The notes under the pieces: generated by a model
The model's database searches: none
Seen by the model: the letters and a program-made list of their open reading frames with translations, nothing else
Told to the model about the DNA's origin: nothing
Program-made: the position numbers and the translations under genes
In this document: one piece after another, positions 18,558-28,599 of the stretch
Position numbering within the stretch: position 1 is the stretch's first letter
Layout of the letters: each line of letters opens with the position of its first letter
Assembly: GCA_018992565.1 (NCBI GenBank)
Contig: JACVGW010000001.1
Location: 1 to 36,114 of the forward strand
Direction: 5' to 3'
From: Theionarchaea archaeon
GTDB taxonomy: Archaea > Methanobacteriota_B > Thermococci > Methanofastidiosales > SZ-28-30
Length of the DNA stretch: 36,114 nucleotides

Positions 18558-19664
18558 ATGAGATACGCCCCATCGCTGGCCCGACGTCAACACATGATCG
18601 CATTCCTTCTGGTGGGGTGCTTGTCCATGTTGTATGCTGAGCTGTTTTCAGGAGCGTCTCGCCTCTGGTTTTTTGATCCATGGTCAGTTCTGGTCACTTT
18701 TCCTTTGTATATGGTGCATGTTATCTTCTTTTTTAATCTGGCCCTGCTTACTGCCAGGACATCACCCGTTCACTTATATTTTTGGGGGATGCTCTTCGCC
18801 CTGTACGAATCCTGGATCACTCAGGTCCTGTGGGTGGGCTATACTGCGGGCCAGCCAATTCTGAGAGCAGTTGGTGGGATTGCTCTTGGTGAATTTCTTG
18901 GCCTGGTCTTGTTTTGGCACCCTGTTATGTCCTTCATAGTACCTCTGCTGGTTTTTGAAGTGCTGATCCTCTCAATAAGTGCAGACAATGCAGAAGAGAA
19001 AGTAGTGCCCAGTCATTTCCCTTTCTTGATTCTCACCCCCAGGAACAAGAAAGTGCTTGTTTTCCTGTACATTTTGGGCTCAATATTCATGACGGTAAGC
19101 TACCAGGGAAATATCCTCCTGGGATTGACAGTACTTGGGGGTACGTATGGGATGATTTATGGGTTGTACAGGAAGGCCCGCATGTATCAGGTCACCATAC
19201 ACTCACTACACGTTGGAAAGAAAGGGTTAGCATTCATGACGGTATACATGGTTCTCTTATATGCTGCAATGTTTTTCGGGTTTGGGTACCAGCAGGGAAG
19301 AATACCTGGCCCTATGCCCATCGTGACCACCATTCTCCTCTATATTGTCATTGCTTGGTTAATATTCTCTTCTCGTCCTGCTGAGGAGTCTGTCAAAGTG
19401 CCTCCCTCCCTCATTGCGCACAGAGTATCCTTAAGAACCTACAGAACCCTTGTTGTCTTCCAGCTGATTCTCATCTGCGGGTTGGGCATTGTATATCTTG
19501 TTGTGCCCTTTTTCATGGAGGTGGCCTTTTCCCTCCTGTATGTCCTCATATGCGGTGGAGCAATATACCTTGCTTTCAAAGCTTTTCGCCTGAGAAACAG
19601 CCAAAATGAGGAATTCCTGAAGCGTATGTACTCAGAAATTTCCGCATCATGGAGACTGGACTGA
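18558..19664 (+). CDS. Polytopic membrane protein, unknown function
   Basis: About 10 hydrophobic segments; TATA TTATAAT about 24 nt before the ATG at 18558 favours this start over 18540. Confidence 0.7.
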   Translation: MRYAPSLARRQHMIAFLLVGCLSMLYAELFSGASRLWFFDPWSVLVTFPLYMVHVIFFFNLALLTARTSPVHLYFWGMLFALYESWITQVLWVGYTAGQPILRAVGGIALGEFLGLVLFWHPVMSFIVPLLVFEVLILSISADNAEEKVVPSHFPFLILTPRNKKVLVFLYILGSIFMTVSYQGNILLGLTVLGGTYGMIYGLYRKARMYQVTIHSLHVGKKGLAFMTVYMVLLYAAMFFGFGYQQGRIPGPMPIVTTILLYIVIAWLIFSSRPAEESVKVPPSLIAHRVSLRTYRTLVVFQLILICGLGIVYLVVPFFMEVAFSLLYVLICGGAIYLAFKAFRLRNSQNEEFLKRMYSEISASWRLD

Positions 19665-19837
19665 GGACAGTGGAAAGCTTTCCTCAATCTTCTCGACCTT
19701 TTTTTCCTTTCAGTATAGTCAACTTCAAAATCATACGAACCTATCAGCATGACCTGTACTGTACTGGGTATCCCGAATAGTTGACGTTATGCACAATAGA
19801 AGAGTTTAAAAGGATGATTCATCTTAACCATAACTCC

Positions 19838-20746
19838 ATGAAAAGGAATATTGTGGAGACTATAAAGGGCTACACTGATCTTACCAGGATACATTTCTGG
19901 TTCGTGTGGCCATTGCTGTTTTGCTCCGGACTTCTCCTTGCGTTCAAGGTCAATGGTAGTTTCACCTGGGGATTGACCATAAAAGCCGCTCTCATTGGCT
20001 TTCTGGGTTTTGAGGCTGGATTTGTGCTCAATGATTATGTGGACAGAAATATAGACAAGAAAGACGTCGAATTCAGTTTGACCAGATACTGGAGACCTTT
20101 CAAAGAAAGACCAATTCCATCGGGAATAATCTCGCCAACGAGAGCTGTTCAGGCCTTTGTGGTGCTTGTTGCTGCGGCCTGTATACTGGCAGTAACCCTC
20201 CCGTATCCTCATAATATATACGTTATTGCTGCAGGTGGATACTGCTATACCATGGAATACTTCTACCAGACAAGAAAGAAGAATCAGACACTTCCTATGG
20301 CCCAACTACTGGGAAGGACAGATTTTGTACTATTTCCAGTTGCAGGCTACCTTTGCTATGGTCATCCTGATAAGTACGCCCTCCTATTCTTTATTTTCTT
20401 CTACCCTCTTGCTCTGGCGCACTTGGGAGTGAATGATATTGCAGATATAGTAAATGATCGGGTCAAAAAGCTGAAGACGATACCTGTTCTCTATGGCTTG
20501 AAAGGGACCGGATACTGGGTTCTGGGGTTCACAATCCTGCATCTGCTAATCGCGCCTTTCTTCTTGAGAGAGATGGGGACTATTGCCCTGGCCAGTCTGG
20601 GAGTGACTGCGATGCTCTTGGGGGCCGTTAACTACAAGATATTAAAGGAAAAGAGCCCTCAGGCAGGATTACGGGTTCTGCCCCTGATTCACGTTACTAT
20701 GCTCACATATGGGATTTCTATTGTCGCCAGCTATGCTTTATCTTGA
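19838..20746 (+). CDS. UbiA-family prenyltransferase
   Basis: GYTDLTRIHFWFVWPLLFCSGLLL, NDYVDRNIDKKD and NDIADIVNDRVKK Asp motifs, multi-TM; start chosen from TATA GTTTAAAAG at 19804-19812. Confidence 0.85.
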   Translation: MKRNIVETIKGYTDLTRIHFWFVWPLLFCSGLLLAFKVNGSFTWGLTIKAALIGFLGFEAGFVLNDYVDRNIDKKDVEFSLTRYWRPFKERPIPSGIISPTRAVQAFVVLVAAACILAVTLPYPHNIYVIAAGGYCYTMEYFYQTRKKNQTLPMAQLLGRTDFVLFPVAGYLCYGHPDKYALLFFIFFYPLALAHLGVNDIADIVNDRVKKLKTIPVLYGLKGTGYWVLGFTILHLLIAPFFLREMGTIALASLGVTAMLLGAVNYKILKEKSPQAGLRVLPLIHVTMLTYGISIVASYALS

Positions 20747-20903
20747 TTTTGATTTCCACTGTCATGTCTATCCGGCCTGTGGACAACCGACACAATCCAC
20801 ATGAACGAAGTTGGACAGGAACCATCAACCACGTGGGAGAGCACAAGGAAAATCCTGACTCAAGGGATGCATTCATAAGTATCATCCCTCATGGACTCTA
20901 CAG

Positions 20904-21716
20904 GTGAATGCTCTGATTTACGAATTACATGACAGCCCGAAAATTCTTCCACTGGCCAAAACCCCACAACTGGCCCTGGTCATATCTTCAGTTGGAGAGG
21001 GGAACACCCCAAATAGAATCTGGGTTGATGATCCAGATACCCCAAGAAGTGCTCTTGTCTGGGATACCACTCATTGTCTCTACTTCATGGGGGACGTATG
21101 TGGACCCTTTCGGGAAGAACTGGAAAGAACACTGGCCGATGAGATCATTCCAACTGCTGCAAGAAAGAAAATCTACATCTTTAAAATCCACTATACGCCT
21201 CACTGGGAAGAAACGCTTCCGGGAATTTTTGTGTCCTTCAAGAAAAGGAAGCGGCAGCTCTATGCTTATACTGCACCTTCTGTTGAGATAAAATCACTGC
21301 CAGAAGGGTTTGAACGTAGGAAGATCAACAAGGAATTTCTGGAATCCCCCATCAAGAACAAGCTAGATCTTGTTGAAGAAATTGAATTATGCTGGAAATC
21401 CGTTGCAGATTTTCTTGATAACGGATGGGGGTTCTGCATTACCCATAACGACGAGATTGTATGCAGGTGTACTGCGGAATATGTCAGCCAGGGGAAATGC
21501 GGCATCGGCATTGAGACGGGAGAAGAATACAAACAGCTGGGATGTGCCACAGCTGCTGCATCAGCTCTGGTGGATTACTGCCTGTCACGAGGGATCACTC
21601 CTCACTGGGATAGCTGGGAAGACAACATTCCTTCCATTAAGACGGCTCAGAAGGTTGGATTTGCAAAAGTCGCAGATTTTTCTGTGTATTTCGGCAGTTT
21701 CAATTTGACAGAATGA
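20904..21716 (+). CDS. GNAT acetyltransferase (PF12746-like, zwittermicin-resistance ZmaR type)
   Basis: C-terminal GIGIETGEEYKQLGCATAAASALVDYCLSRGITPHWDSWEDNIPSIKTAQKVGF; GTG start. Confidence 0.78.
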   Translation: MNALIYELHDSPKILPLAKTPQLALVISSVGEGNTPNRIWVDDPDTPRSALVWDTTHCLYFMGDVCGPFREELERTLADEIIPTAARKKIYIFKIHYTPHWEETLPGIFVSFKKRKRQLYAYTAPSVEIKSLPEGFERRKINKEFLESPIKNKLDLVEEIELCWKSVADFLDNGWGFCITHNDEIVCRCTAEYVSQGKCGIGIETGEEYKQLGCATAAASALVDYCLSRGITPHWDSWEDNIPSIKTAQKVGFAKVADFSVYFGSFNLTE

Positions 21717-21767
21717 AGCAAATCCCTGCCTGACAGACACCACAAATAAAAGAAAAGGGAAAGGTTA

Positions 21768-23729
21768 TTAGATTTGAAGAGCGGTGTTAGCACCTTCCTG
21801 AACTGCCCTCAAAATGGATTTTGGTTCAACGCAATCTCCAATTGCCCTCAGTTTGTAGAAATCTGCTTCAATCAGTTCATCCAGAATCTTTCTCTCAGGG
21901 TAGAAACCCACCGCCAGGACTACTGCATCTGCCTTGAGTGTGTGTTCTCCGGAGGAATCTGCAATGACTACACCCTCCTTAACGATCTTCACTGCTCTTG
22001 AACCAGGCAGCATTACCACTCCAACATCTTTCAATGCTTCGCACATGAAATACCGGGCAGAAGCTCCCATATCAGGACATATAACAGGCAACTGTTCAAG
22101 AATAGTGACCTTTCCTCCTTTTTCTGCAATGAATTCTGCTGTTTCCGCACCTACTCGACCTCCACCGATAACAACTACAGCTCCCTTGGGTGTTGCAGTA
22201 CCTTCCAGAACATCCTGAAAACTGCACACGTGTTCAGAATCAGCTCCCGGAATTGACAACGTGGCAGGGACTGCTCCAGTCGCAACAATGACCACGTCAG
22301 GAGACTGACCCACAACGAAATCTGTGGTGACTTCCTTCCCCAGGACTTTTGTGACTCCTAGGGTTTCGAGCTGACGGATCTGCCAGTCAATGAATTCCTG
22401 CACTTCTTCTTTATGAGGCGGCATAACGGCTAGTAGCATCTGTCCTCCCAATTGGCCCTCCCTTTCATACAGTGTCACATTATGTCCTCGTAATTGCGCA
22501 TACATTGCTGCTGTCATCCCAGCAGGACCTCCCCCGATGACCATGACCTTCTTTGGTGTCTTCACCTTTTTGATTCGGAATATCCTTTCTCTTCCCAGTT
22601 CTGGGTTGATGGCACACGTACACGCTGCAAACCGACTGGTATCCAGATCCAGACAATGGTTGCAAGCAATGCATTTTCTTATGTCCTTGACTCTGCCTTC
22701 CTCTGCTTTCTTTGGCAATTCTGGGTCTGCTAGCAGTGCTCTTGCCATTCCCACAAGGTCTAGCTTCCCTTCGGATAGCGCCAGTTCTGCCAGATAGGGA
22801 TCATTCATCCTTCCCACTCCAATGACAGGAACATCAACCACTTCCTTCACTCCGGCAGACAGTCTCAGGTGCACCCCACGGGGAATTCGCATTGGAGGTA
22901 TGTTCCAATTGGTGGCTTCCAGTATTGAGCTTCCTGCAGAGACATTGAGAATGTCAGCGCCTGCCTCCACGAAATGGGGAGCCTGTTTCTTGGCTTCTTC
23001 CAGCTGAATCCCTGTAGAACCGAAGTAATCATCACCATTCATACGAAATGACACCGGAAAAGACTCTCCAGTTTCAGCCCGCACTTGCTCAAGTATCTCC
23101 AGCGCAAAGCGCATTCTTCCTTCAAGACTCCCACCGTATGCATCCGTTCTCTTGTTAGTATGCGGAGACAGGAATTGGTTAATCAGGTACGAATGGGCAC
23201 CGTGAATCTCTACCATGTCAAATCCAGCCTTCTTAATTCTCTCGGCCGCTGCTCCATAAGCTTCTACCAGATCTTTGATATCGCGCATCGACAGCCTGCG
23301 TGGAGTAATCATGGCCTTACCATGAGCTCCCATGAAAGCCCCTGCATGAGCCACAGGGGAAGGTGCTACTGGTTCAGAACCGTACACAGATTCAGACAGA
23401 CGTCTGCCACTGTGTATCATCTGCACGCCTGCTTTTGCCTTGTGGCCATGGAGAGCTCTTGCCAATTCTTTCAATCCGGGCATGAGATCATCACTGTAGA
23501 CTCCCAACTGGTTTGGCCTGTATTTGGCTTCAGGAACGATATAGGCACCAGCAGTCAAGATAAGTCCTGCACCGCCTTCCGCCCTTTTTTCCAAATAGTC
23601 TATCATTCGAGGTGTAACACTGCCATCATAATCTGCATATCTCACAATCATGGGTTCCATGACAATTCTGTTTTTCAATTCCATGCCTTTCACAGACAGA
23701 GAACTGAACAGCATCTGAAAGCTATCCAT
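21768..23729 (-). CDS. NADH:flavin oxidoreductase / 2,4-dienoyl-CoA reductase-like Fe-S flavoenzyme
   Basis: OYE-like TIM barrel (LKNRIVMEPM, GFDMVEIHGAHSYLINQFLSPHTNKRTDAYGGSLEGRMRF), CIACNHCLDLDTSRFAACTCAINPELG Fe-S motif, C-terminal FAD/NAD domains (VMVIGGGPAGM, VVVIGGGRVGAETAEF). Confidence 0.93.
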   Translation of the reverse strand: MDSFQMLFSSLSVKGMELKNRIVMEPMIVRYADYDGSVTPRMIDYLEKRAEGGAGLILTAGAYIVPEAKYRPNQLGVYSDDLMPGLKELARALHGHKAKAGVQMIHSGRRLSESVYGSEPVAPSPVAHAGAFMGAHGKAMITPRRLSMRDIKDLVEAYGAAAERIKKAGFDMVEIHGAHSYLINQFLSPHTNKRTDAYGGSLEGRMRFALEILEQVRAETGESFPVSFRMNGDDYFGSTGIQLEEAKKQAPHFVEAGADILNVSAGSSILEATNWNIPPMRIPRGVHLRLSAGVKEVVDVPVIGVGRMNDPYLAELALSEGKLDLVGMARALLADPELPKKAEEGRVKDIRKCIACNHCLDLDTSRFAACTCAINPELGRERIFRIKKVKTPKKVMVIGGGPAGMTAAMYAQLRGHNVTLYEREGQLGGQMLLAVMPPHKEEVQEFIDWQIRQLETLGVTKVLGKEVTTDFVVGQSPDVVIVATGAVPATLSIPGADSEHVCSFQDVLEGTATPKGAVVVIGGGRVGAETAEFIAEKGGKVTILEQLPVICPDMGASARYFMCEALKDVGVVMLPGSRAVKIVKEGVVIADSSGEHTLKADAVVLAVGFYPERKILDELIEADFYKLRAIGDCVEPKSILRAVQEGANTALQI

Positions 23730-24195
23730 TTTGGTTCACCTATAGTAGAAGACATCTCTCGCTATAAAAGTCTTTGCATTGATAATATTTGTATAATTGG
23801 AATTGCATTTTTATCCAAAATGAGAATTCACTGGAGTGAAAAGGAGACATGGCACTGAGACTGGCATCCATGGTCAGATCATATCCAGCACCACCATGGC
23901 CTCGGCTGTCTGATAATCTGCAGTGCATCCTTTTTCTCTGCTTCAGGACACGCTGCAAATGTGGCACAGCGCATGTGAGACAGTTGCTGATGACTTGAAA
24001 CCAAGAGCATTTGTACGAATTGGACCATACCATTCGAGAGATGAGCCGCGGGAAAGCAGTCGTACTCCACTCCCGCAACCACTGAAAACATAGATCAGTA
24101 TCGAGAAATGTCACGACGTCCTGTTCCCTTTCATTACGGGCGATTCAGTCTTGAAGAATGTATTTAAAGGATTCACTCCCCATACCAAGATGTGA

Positions 24196-24882
24196 ATGAA
24201 CATGAGAAAGCTTCTCAAGTATGGACTGACTGGAGTAATAGTCATAGTATCAATGATTTCAATAATCATGTACTACAGATACAGCCTCTACAAGAAAACG
24301 TATAGCAGTGAGTACTCCTATGAGATTTACATTGAGCCCGATATACCACTCAGTGACGTTGTCCTGTATATCCCGCTCCCTTTCATTGACACTGTCTCGC
24401 CAGTGGGAGACAATATTGTGGCTGAAAATCTCCAAACGCCAGAGAACCTGCACTGTAACGTGAGCACCACAGAATATGGAGTAATGCTCGAAATTACAGC
24501 TGACCGCATAGATGAACCCTCAACGATCACAGTGCTGCTACCTGCTGATTATTCCATTAATACCAGGGACTCCCTGCAAAATGAAATGGTGCTCTCTCCC
24601 AAGTATGATCTGATTCAGGTGCAGTGTGATTTCCCTTATCCTGACACGAGGGAGACTCAACTTGCCTGCTTTGAGTACGAAACCCTCATATATGCAGAGT
24701 ATATTCATGGAGGAGCTCTCAACATAGTTGTGACTCTGGAGGGGAGAAATACCTGGTGGATTCTGGGCTGGTCAGGCAACTCCTATCGCGATCAGATTCT
24801 GGCAAGAGTGGATGGAGAGAGCGGATGGCAGCCTGTGAGAGGGAAGCTCGTGCAGGGTGAGGGCCTTTATCGTTGGATCTGA
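24196..24882 (+). CDS. Membrane-anchored protein of unknown function
   Basis: N-terminal TM (LTGVIVIVSMISIIMYYRYSLY) followed by beta-rich extracytoplasmic sequence; TATA TATTTAAAG upstream. Confidence 0.65.
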   Translation: MNMRKLLKYGLTGVIVIVSMISIIMYYRYSLYKKTYSSEYSYEIYIEPDIPLSDVVLYIPLPFIDTVSPVGDNIVAENLQTPENLHCNVSTTEYGVMLEITADRIDEPSTITVLLPADYSINTRDSLQNEMVLSPKYDLIQVQCDFPYPDTRETQLACFEYETLIYAEYIHGGALNIVVTLEGRNTWWILGWSGNSYRDQILARVDGESGWQPVRGKLVQGEGLYRWI

Positions 24883-25000
24883 GTTCGTGTGTCCTGTTTT
24901 AACCCTTCTCTCCTCAGAAGTTGAAAGGTGTCACCTGTAGACAGGCCTGCTAGGAGACTGAGACGGAAAAGAATTTATACACTGCTGGCTAAACGTACGT

Positions 25001-26164
25001 ATGAAGAAACCTGTGATCATTGTGCTATTTTTGGTCTTTGCAGCGTCTGTTGTCCCACTTTATAGTCAGGCATTCGCTTTCTCTGACGAACCCTTCACCA
25101 TCACTATAGAAGTAGACAAAGGGTGCGGAGGCAAATACTTTGTCGGCGACATGCTCACTGTAACCTGGGTGGTCTCACATCCCTGTGAAATCGATTTCTG
25201 GGAGGAAGAGCCTGACGGGGTCAGAAGAAAGCTCTCATCAAGCATAATCGCCAGTGCAGGAACTGCCTCTCGCGGTTGGACACTGAAGGACTATGGATAT
25301 GGAAGAAGAGTCATTCATGCAGAAGCAGTCTCCCCTTTTGGAATGGGAAATGCATCGTGTGAGTACTACGTGTTGAAGAAAGCAGCTGATATCAGAGTTG
25401 AAGTTACTGACCAGGATGGAATGCCCATTTCCGCCGTCGACGTATTGATGGACGACACGTACATTGCTGCAACTGATGCATCAGGGAGCGTGGTCATACC
25501 AGAAGTGGAGTTCGGGGAACATACCATCACTGCCAAGTATGACAATGAAGAGCAGTCCACCAGAGTAAGAATCGCATCCACTCAAACCCAGTATGTAGAT
25601 TTCGTGTTCACCGTGGAGAAACAGGGTTCAATCAAAATCCAGGTGGTAACCCAGAACGGTGATCCAGTGGCCGACGTAGATATCTATATTGATGGGTTTA
25701 AGGAAGGTCATACTGACCCCGACGGCGTGTTCACGGTGATAGTTCCTGCAGGGGCCCACACAGTAGAGGCGAAATGGCAGAATCAGTCAGATGAACAACA
25801 TGTCACTGTCTTCAATAACCAAATGAGCTTTGCTGACCTGGTTATCACTGTGCCTGTAGAAGCCGTGCTGGGCATACGTGTGGAAGATGACGCAGGGACT
25901 CCACTCAGTGACGCAAACGTGTATGTGGACAATGTCTTTGCAGGAAGAACTGATACGCAGGGAGTAGTCCAGTACAAGACTGTCCCGGGTGCTCATACGC
26001 TGCGAGCAGAAAAACAGGGATATATAACATCTTCTTCAAATATTACAGCAGGAGAAGGTCAGACTGATGCAGTACTGGTTCTAGATCAGGAGGGAAATGC
26101 AGCTCTGTCAACAATTCTGGTGCTCGTGGGAGTTGGGTACATGCTCATGAGGAAGCGAGCATGA
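25001..26164 (+). CDS. Secreted, C-terminally anchored surface protein with three carboxypeptidase-regulatory/PEGA-like beta-sandwich repeats
   Basis: Signal peptide MKKPVIIVLFLVFAASVVPLYSQAFA; three repeats (IRVEVTDQDGMPISAVDVLMDD..., IKIQVVTQNGDPVADVDIYIDG..., LGIRVEDDAGTPLSDANVYVDN...); C-terminal TM LSTILVLVGVGYMLMRKRA; TATA ATTTATAC about 26 nt upstream. Confidence 0.82.
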   Translation: MKKPVIIVLFLVFAASVVPLYSQAFAFSDEPFTITIEVDKGCGGKYFVGDMLTVTWVVSHPCEIDFWEEEPDGVRRKLSSSIIASAGTASRGWTLKDYGYGRRVIHAEAVSPFGMGNASCEYYVLKKAADIRVEVTDQDGMPISAVDVLMDDTYIAATDASGSVVIPEVEFGEHTITAKYDNEEQSTRVRIASTQTQYVDFVFTVEKQGSIKIQVVTQNGDPVADVDIYIDGFKEGHTDPDGVFTVIVPAGAHTVEAKWQNQSDEQHVTVFNNQMSFADLVITVPVEAVLGIRVEDDAGTPLSDANVYVDNVFAGRTDTQGVVQYKTVPGAHTLRAEKQGYITSSSNITAGEGQTDAVLVLDQEGNAALSTILVLVGVGYMLMRKRA

Positions 26165-26227
26165 GTGGAGAGTAACTGCCCCGAATGTCTATTTGTACAT
26201 CACATACGAGCTGGCAGACCCCCACAT

Positions 26228-26237
26228 GTTTATATAG
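26228..26237 (+). promoter_or_regulatory. TATA box of the TPR gene (leaderless)
   Basis: GTTTATATAG centred 26 nt before the ATG at 26259. Confidence 0.65.
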
Positions 26238-26258
26238 TGAGCCCCTCCTAGTGGCACT

Positions 26259-28037
26259 ATGAGATGCAAAGCGTGTATGAGAACAATCACTCCCAGCCAG
26301 AGTCAGAGATTCTCTGGGTTTGACTTCTGCACTACATGTTACGAAGCTCTAGAATTAGAATTACTGGAGAAGAAGGAAGAAAGCACTGAACCCTTCATTT
26401 TATCGTTCTCCAATGAGAACAATCATCAATTATTCGAAGCACTCCTCAGTATAGCTTCTGAATTCGACAAAGGGGCAGCTGATACTCTGCTCCTGAGATG
26501 CAATGAAATGATAGGCCGCGATTTAGCTGGGCCTCAGGAAGTGATGGCTTGTCTGATGGGTGCCTATGCATTGCAAGAAAGCCCAGGTAAACAGCCGCTG
26601 ACCACAGCAGGTGAACTGGCAGTGTATAATATCGGCAAGAGGCTGGCGGCAGAAATATTCAAGTCAAGCAGTACGTCAATACCTGATGAGCCACTTGATG
26701 AGGAAGTCATGAGAGACCTGTTTACCCAGTTGTCCTGGCAGCGATACACTACCTGCATCGATATGTTCAACCACATAACCCCATCAGAGATTACTGGGCC
26801 AATTAATGAGTTTCTTTCCAATCTGACAAACATGTATCAGTCCATGGCAGAGACCAGGAGACTGGATTGTTCTCAGATTGATGAAGGTGTATACCTTGAC
26901 GTCCCTCCGGAACTCACTGCTTCTCTGCTTGAAACACTGGGAAATGAGCATGCGTTCAGTTCCTGGAACGAATTCAAGGAAGGGTTCCAGAAATTCCAGG
27001 ATGAGTTCCTGAGCAAGAAGATTGACCTGGTCTTTCCAGAAGGAACCCAGGATGAAAGGGAAATTCACGTTTTGATAGAAGAAGGAGAGCTGTATGTTAC
27101 TTCACAATGGGAAAAGCTCAAAGAGAAGCTTGCTTCTGAAGGCGCAGACGTTGTGGCTACACTAATGAAAGAAATGCCCCATTTCGTAGTGGAACGGGCT
27201 GTTGGGGGCATCGAAAACCTTCGAACTATCGTTGAAGAGGGAATATCTAACACTGAGAATATTGATCTGATCTTGTTGTACAGCTCGCTCCTGAAAGAGC
27301 AGGGAAATGTCCAGCAGGCGGTCACTATGTTGGAGGAAAAAGCCGCTGCTATTACTGACGAACCGCCTCTGGTTGTTGAACTCGCTCTTCAGTACATAGA
27401 AACAGGTGAAGTGGAAAAGGCTATCGAGACATTGAAGAAGGTGGCCGAAATGGAGCCAGACAACTGGCTTCACCCCATGTTCATTGCTGAAGTGTACGAG
27501 AATATGGGCAAGTTCAAAGAAGCAGTAGAATACTACAGGAAAGCCGCTGCCCTGACGTCCTCTGATCCTTATCTATTGAGTTCATTGAAGAGAGCAGAGA
27601 CGGGAGAGATACTCGCTGAGATTGAAGACCTGATCTCCAGGGAAGAATACCAGCAAGCATTAACGCTAGTGGAAAAGCACTTTGATCCTTTTGGAATAGA
27701 CATCTTCCACTACTATAAAGGAGTCATCCTTGCGAGAATGAAAGAGTCAAGAGAGGCCCTGGCCGTGATAACTGATTATCTGGACATATACAGTGATGAC
27801 GAAGAGGGCTGGTTAGAAAAAGCAGGGATTTATCTGGATCTCGGGAATTTTGCAGCTGCAGCTCGCTCTTTCAGGCAGTGTTCCATGCTGACCCCTAAAG
27901 ACGTTCGCCCTCTAGTATGGGAAGCTCTCTGCCACAAGAGACTGGGAAAGTCCAGATACTACAAGCGGTGCATTAATCAGGCTCGAAAGACTGATCCTGA
28001 AAAGACTAAGGCACTCCTCAAAGAACTTCCCTTCTGA
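26259..28037 (+). CDS. TPR-repeat protein with N-terminal zinc-ribbon-like CxxC...CxxC
   Basis: MRCKACMRTITPSQSQRFSGFDFCTTCYEALE; C-terminal TPR units (ALQYIETGEVEKAIETLKKVAEMEPDNWLHPMFIAEVYENMGKFKEAVEYYRKAAALTSSDP). Confidence 0.8.
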   Translation: MRCKACMRTITPSQSQRFSGFDFCTTCYEALELELLEKKEESTEPFILSFSNENNHQLFEALLSIASEFDKGAADTLLLRCNEMIGRDLAGPQEVMACLMGAYALQESPGKQPLTTAGELAVYNIGKRLAAEIFKSSSTSIPDEPLDEEVMRDLFTQLSWQRYTTCIDMFNHITPSEITGPINEFLSNLTNMYQSMAETRRLDCSQIDEGVYLDVPPELTASLLETLGNEHAFSSWNEFKEGFQKFQDEFLSKKIDLVFPEGTQDEREIHVLIEEGELYVTSQWEKLKEKLASEGADVVATLMKEMPHFVVERAVGGIENLRTIVEEGISNTENIDLILLYSSLLKEQGNVQQAVTMLEEKAAAITDEPPLVVELALQYIETGEVEKAIETLKKVAEMEPDNWLHPMFIAEVYENMGKFKEAVEYYRKAAALTSSDPYLLSSLKRAETGEILAEIEDLISREEYQQALTLVEKHFDPFGIDIFHYYKGVILARMKESREALAVITDYLDIYSDDEEGWLEKAGIYLDLGNFAAAARSFRQCSMLTPKDVRPLVWEALCHKRLGKSRYYKRCINQARKTDPEKTKALLKELPF

Positions 28038-28096
28038 GTTCCTACCACATAGGAGAGAGCCTAAAAGTATTTAAGCACATTGCAGCAGTGCACAGT

Positions 28097-28480
28097 ATGA
28101 GCAAAATAGATCAGCTTCTGGATGCTGCATCAGACAAGTTCACAGCCGCTGAGGTCTTGATCAACCAGGATTTCCATGAAGATGCTGTCTCACGAGTGTT
28201 TTACGGTCTCCTGTTCTGTGCCAGAGCCCTTCTGCTTACCAAGGAGGTCACAACAGAGAATCCGGATGAAATCATTGCTGCATTTGAAAGCCAGTTTATC
28301 AAGAAAAACATAGTGGAGAAAGAACTGGGTTCACTCATAAAGGATACAAAGAAACTGGCAGAGAAAGCAGACTTTTCTCCCACCTTCAGCATGCCTGAAG
28401 ACAAGATGAAGACAATGATGGAGAATGCCCAGGTGTTCATGGAACAGGTGGAAGACGTCATTAGTGAAATAGAGGAGTAG
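28097..28480 (+). CDS. HEPN-domain protein, no nucleotidyltransferase partner nearby
   Basis: DAASDKFTAAEVLINQDFHEDAVSRVFYGLLFCARALLLTKEV; leaderless TATA TATTTAAG 26 nt before the ATG at 28097. Confidence 0.72.
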   Translation: MSKIDQLLDAASDKFTAAEVLINQDFHEDAVSRVFYGLLFCARALLLTKEVTTENPDEIIAAFESQFIKKNIVEKELGSLIKDTKKLAEKADFSPTFSMPEDKMKTMMENAQVFMEQVEDVISEIEE

Positions 28481-28500
28481 TTTCTCTCTTTTATTTTTAC

Positions 28501-28525
28501 CCAGCCACATGAGCTGGCTCTTTTC
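28501..28525 (+). terminator. Hairpin plus T-rich tail after the HEPN gene
   Basis: CCAGC CACATGA GCTGG followed by CTCTTTTCT. Confidence 0.4.
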
Positions 28526-28570
28526 TGAGATTAGCAGTACTCAGGTTAAAGAGACAACCCTATCCAAAGT

Positions 28571-28579
28571 CTTATATAG
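28571..28579 (+). promoter_or_regulatory. TATA box of ABC transporter genes
   Basis: CTTATATAG centred about 25 nt before the ATG at 28600. Confidence 0.6.
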
Positions 28580-28599
28580 AATAGGAAATTCCTCATACC

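Noticed and set aside
23085-23858. 257-aa plus-strand ORF opposite the OYE-like gene
   Set aside because: Mostly antisense to a strongly supported enzyme; His/Cys/Ser-rich translation typical of spurious antisense frames.
23740-24114. 124-aa and nested 70-aa minus-strand ORFs in the 23.7-24.2 kb intergenic region
   Set aside because: Considered as gene remnants, but neither frame gave a recognisable domain and no RBS/TATA was convincing; left unassigned.
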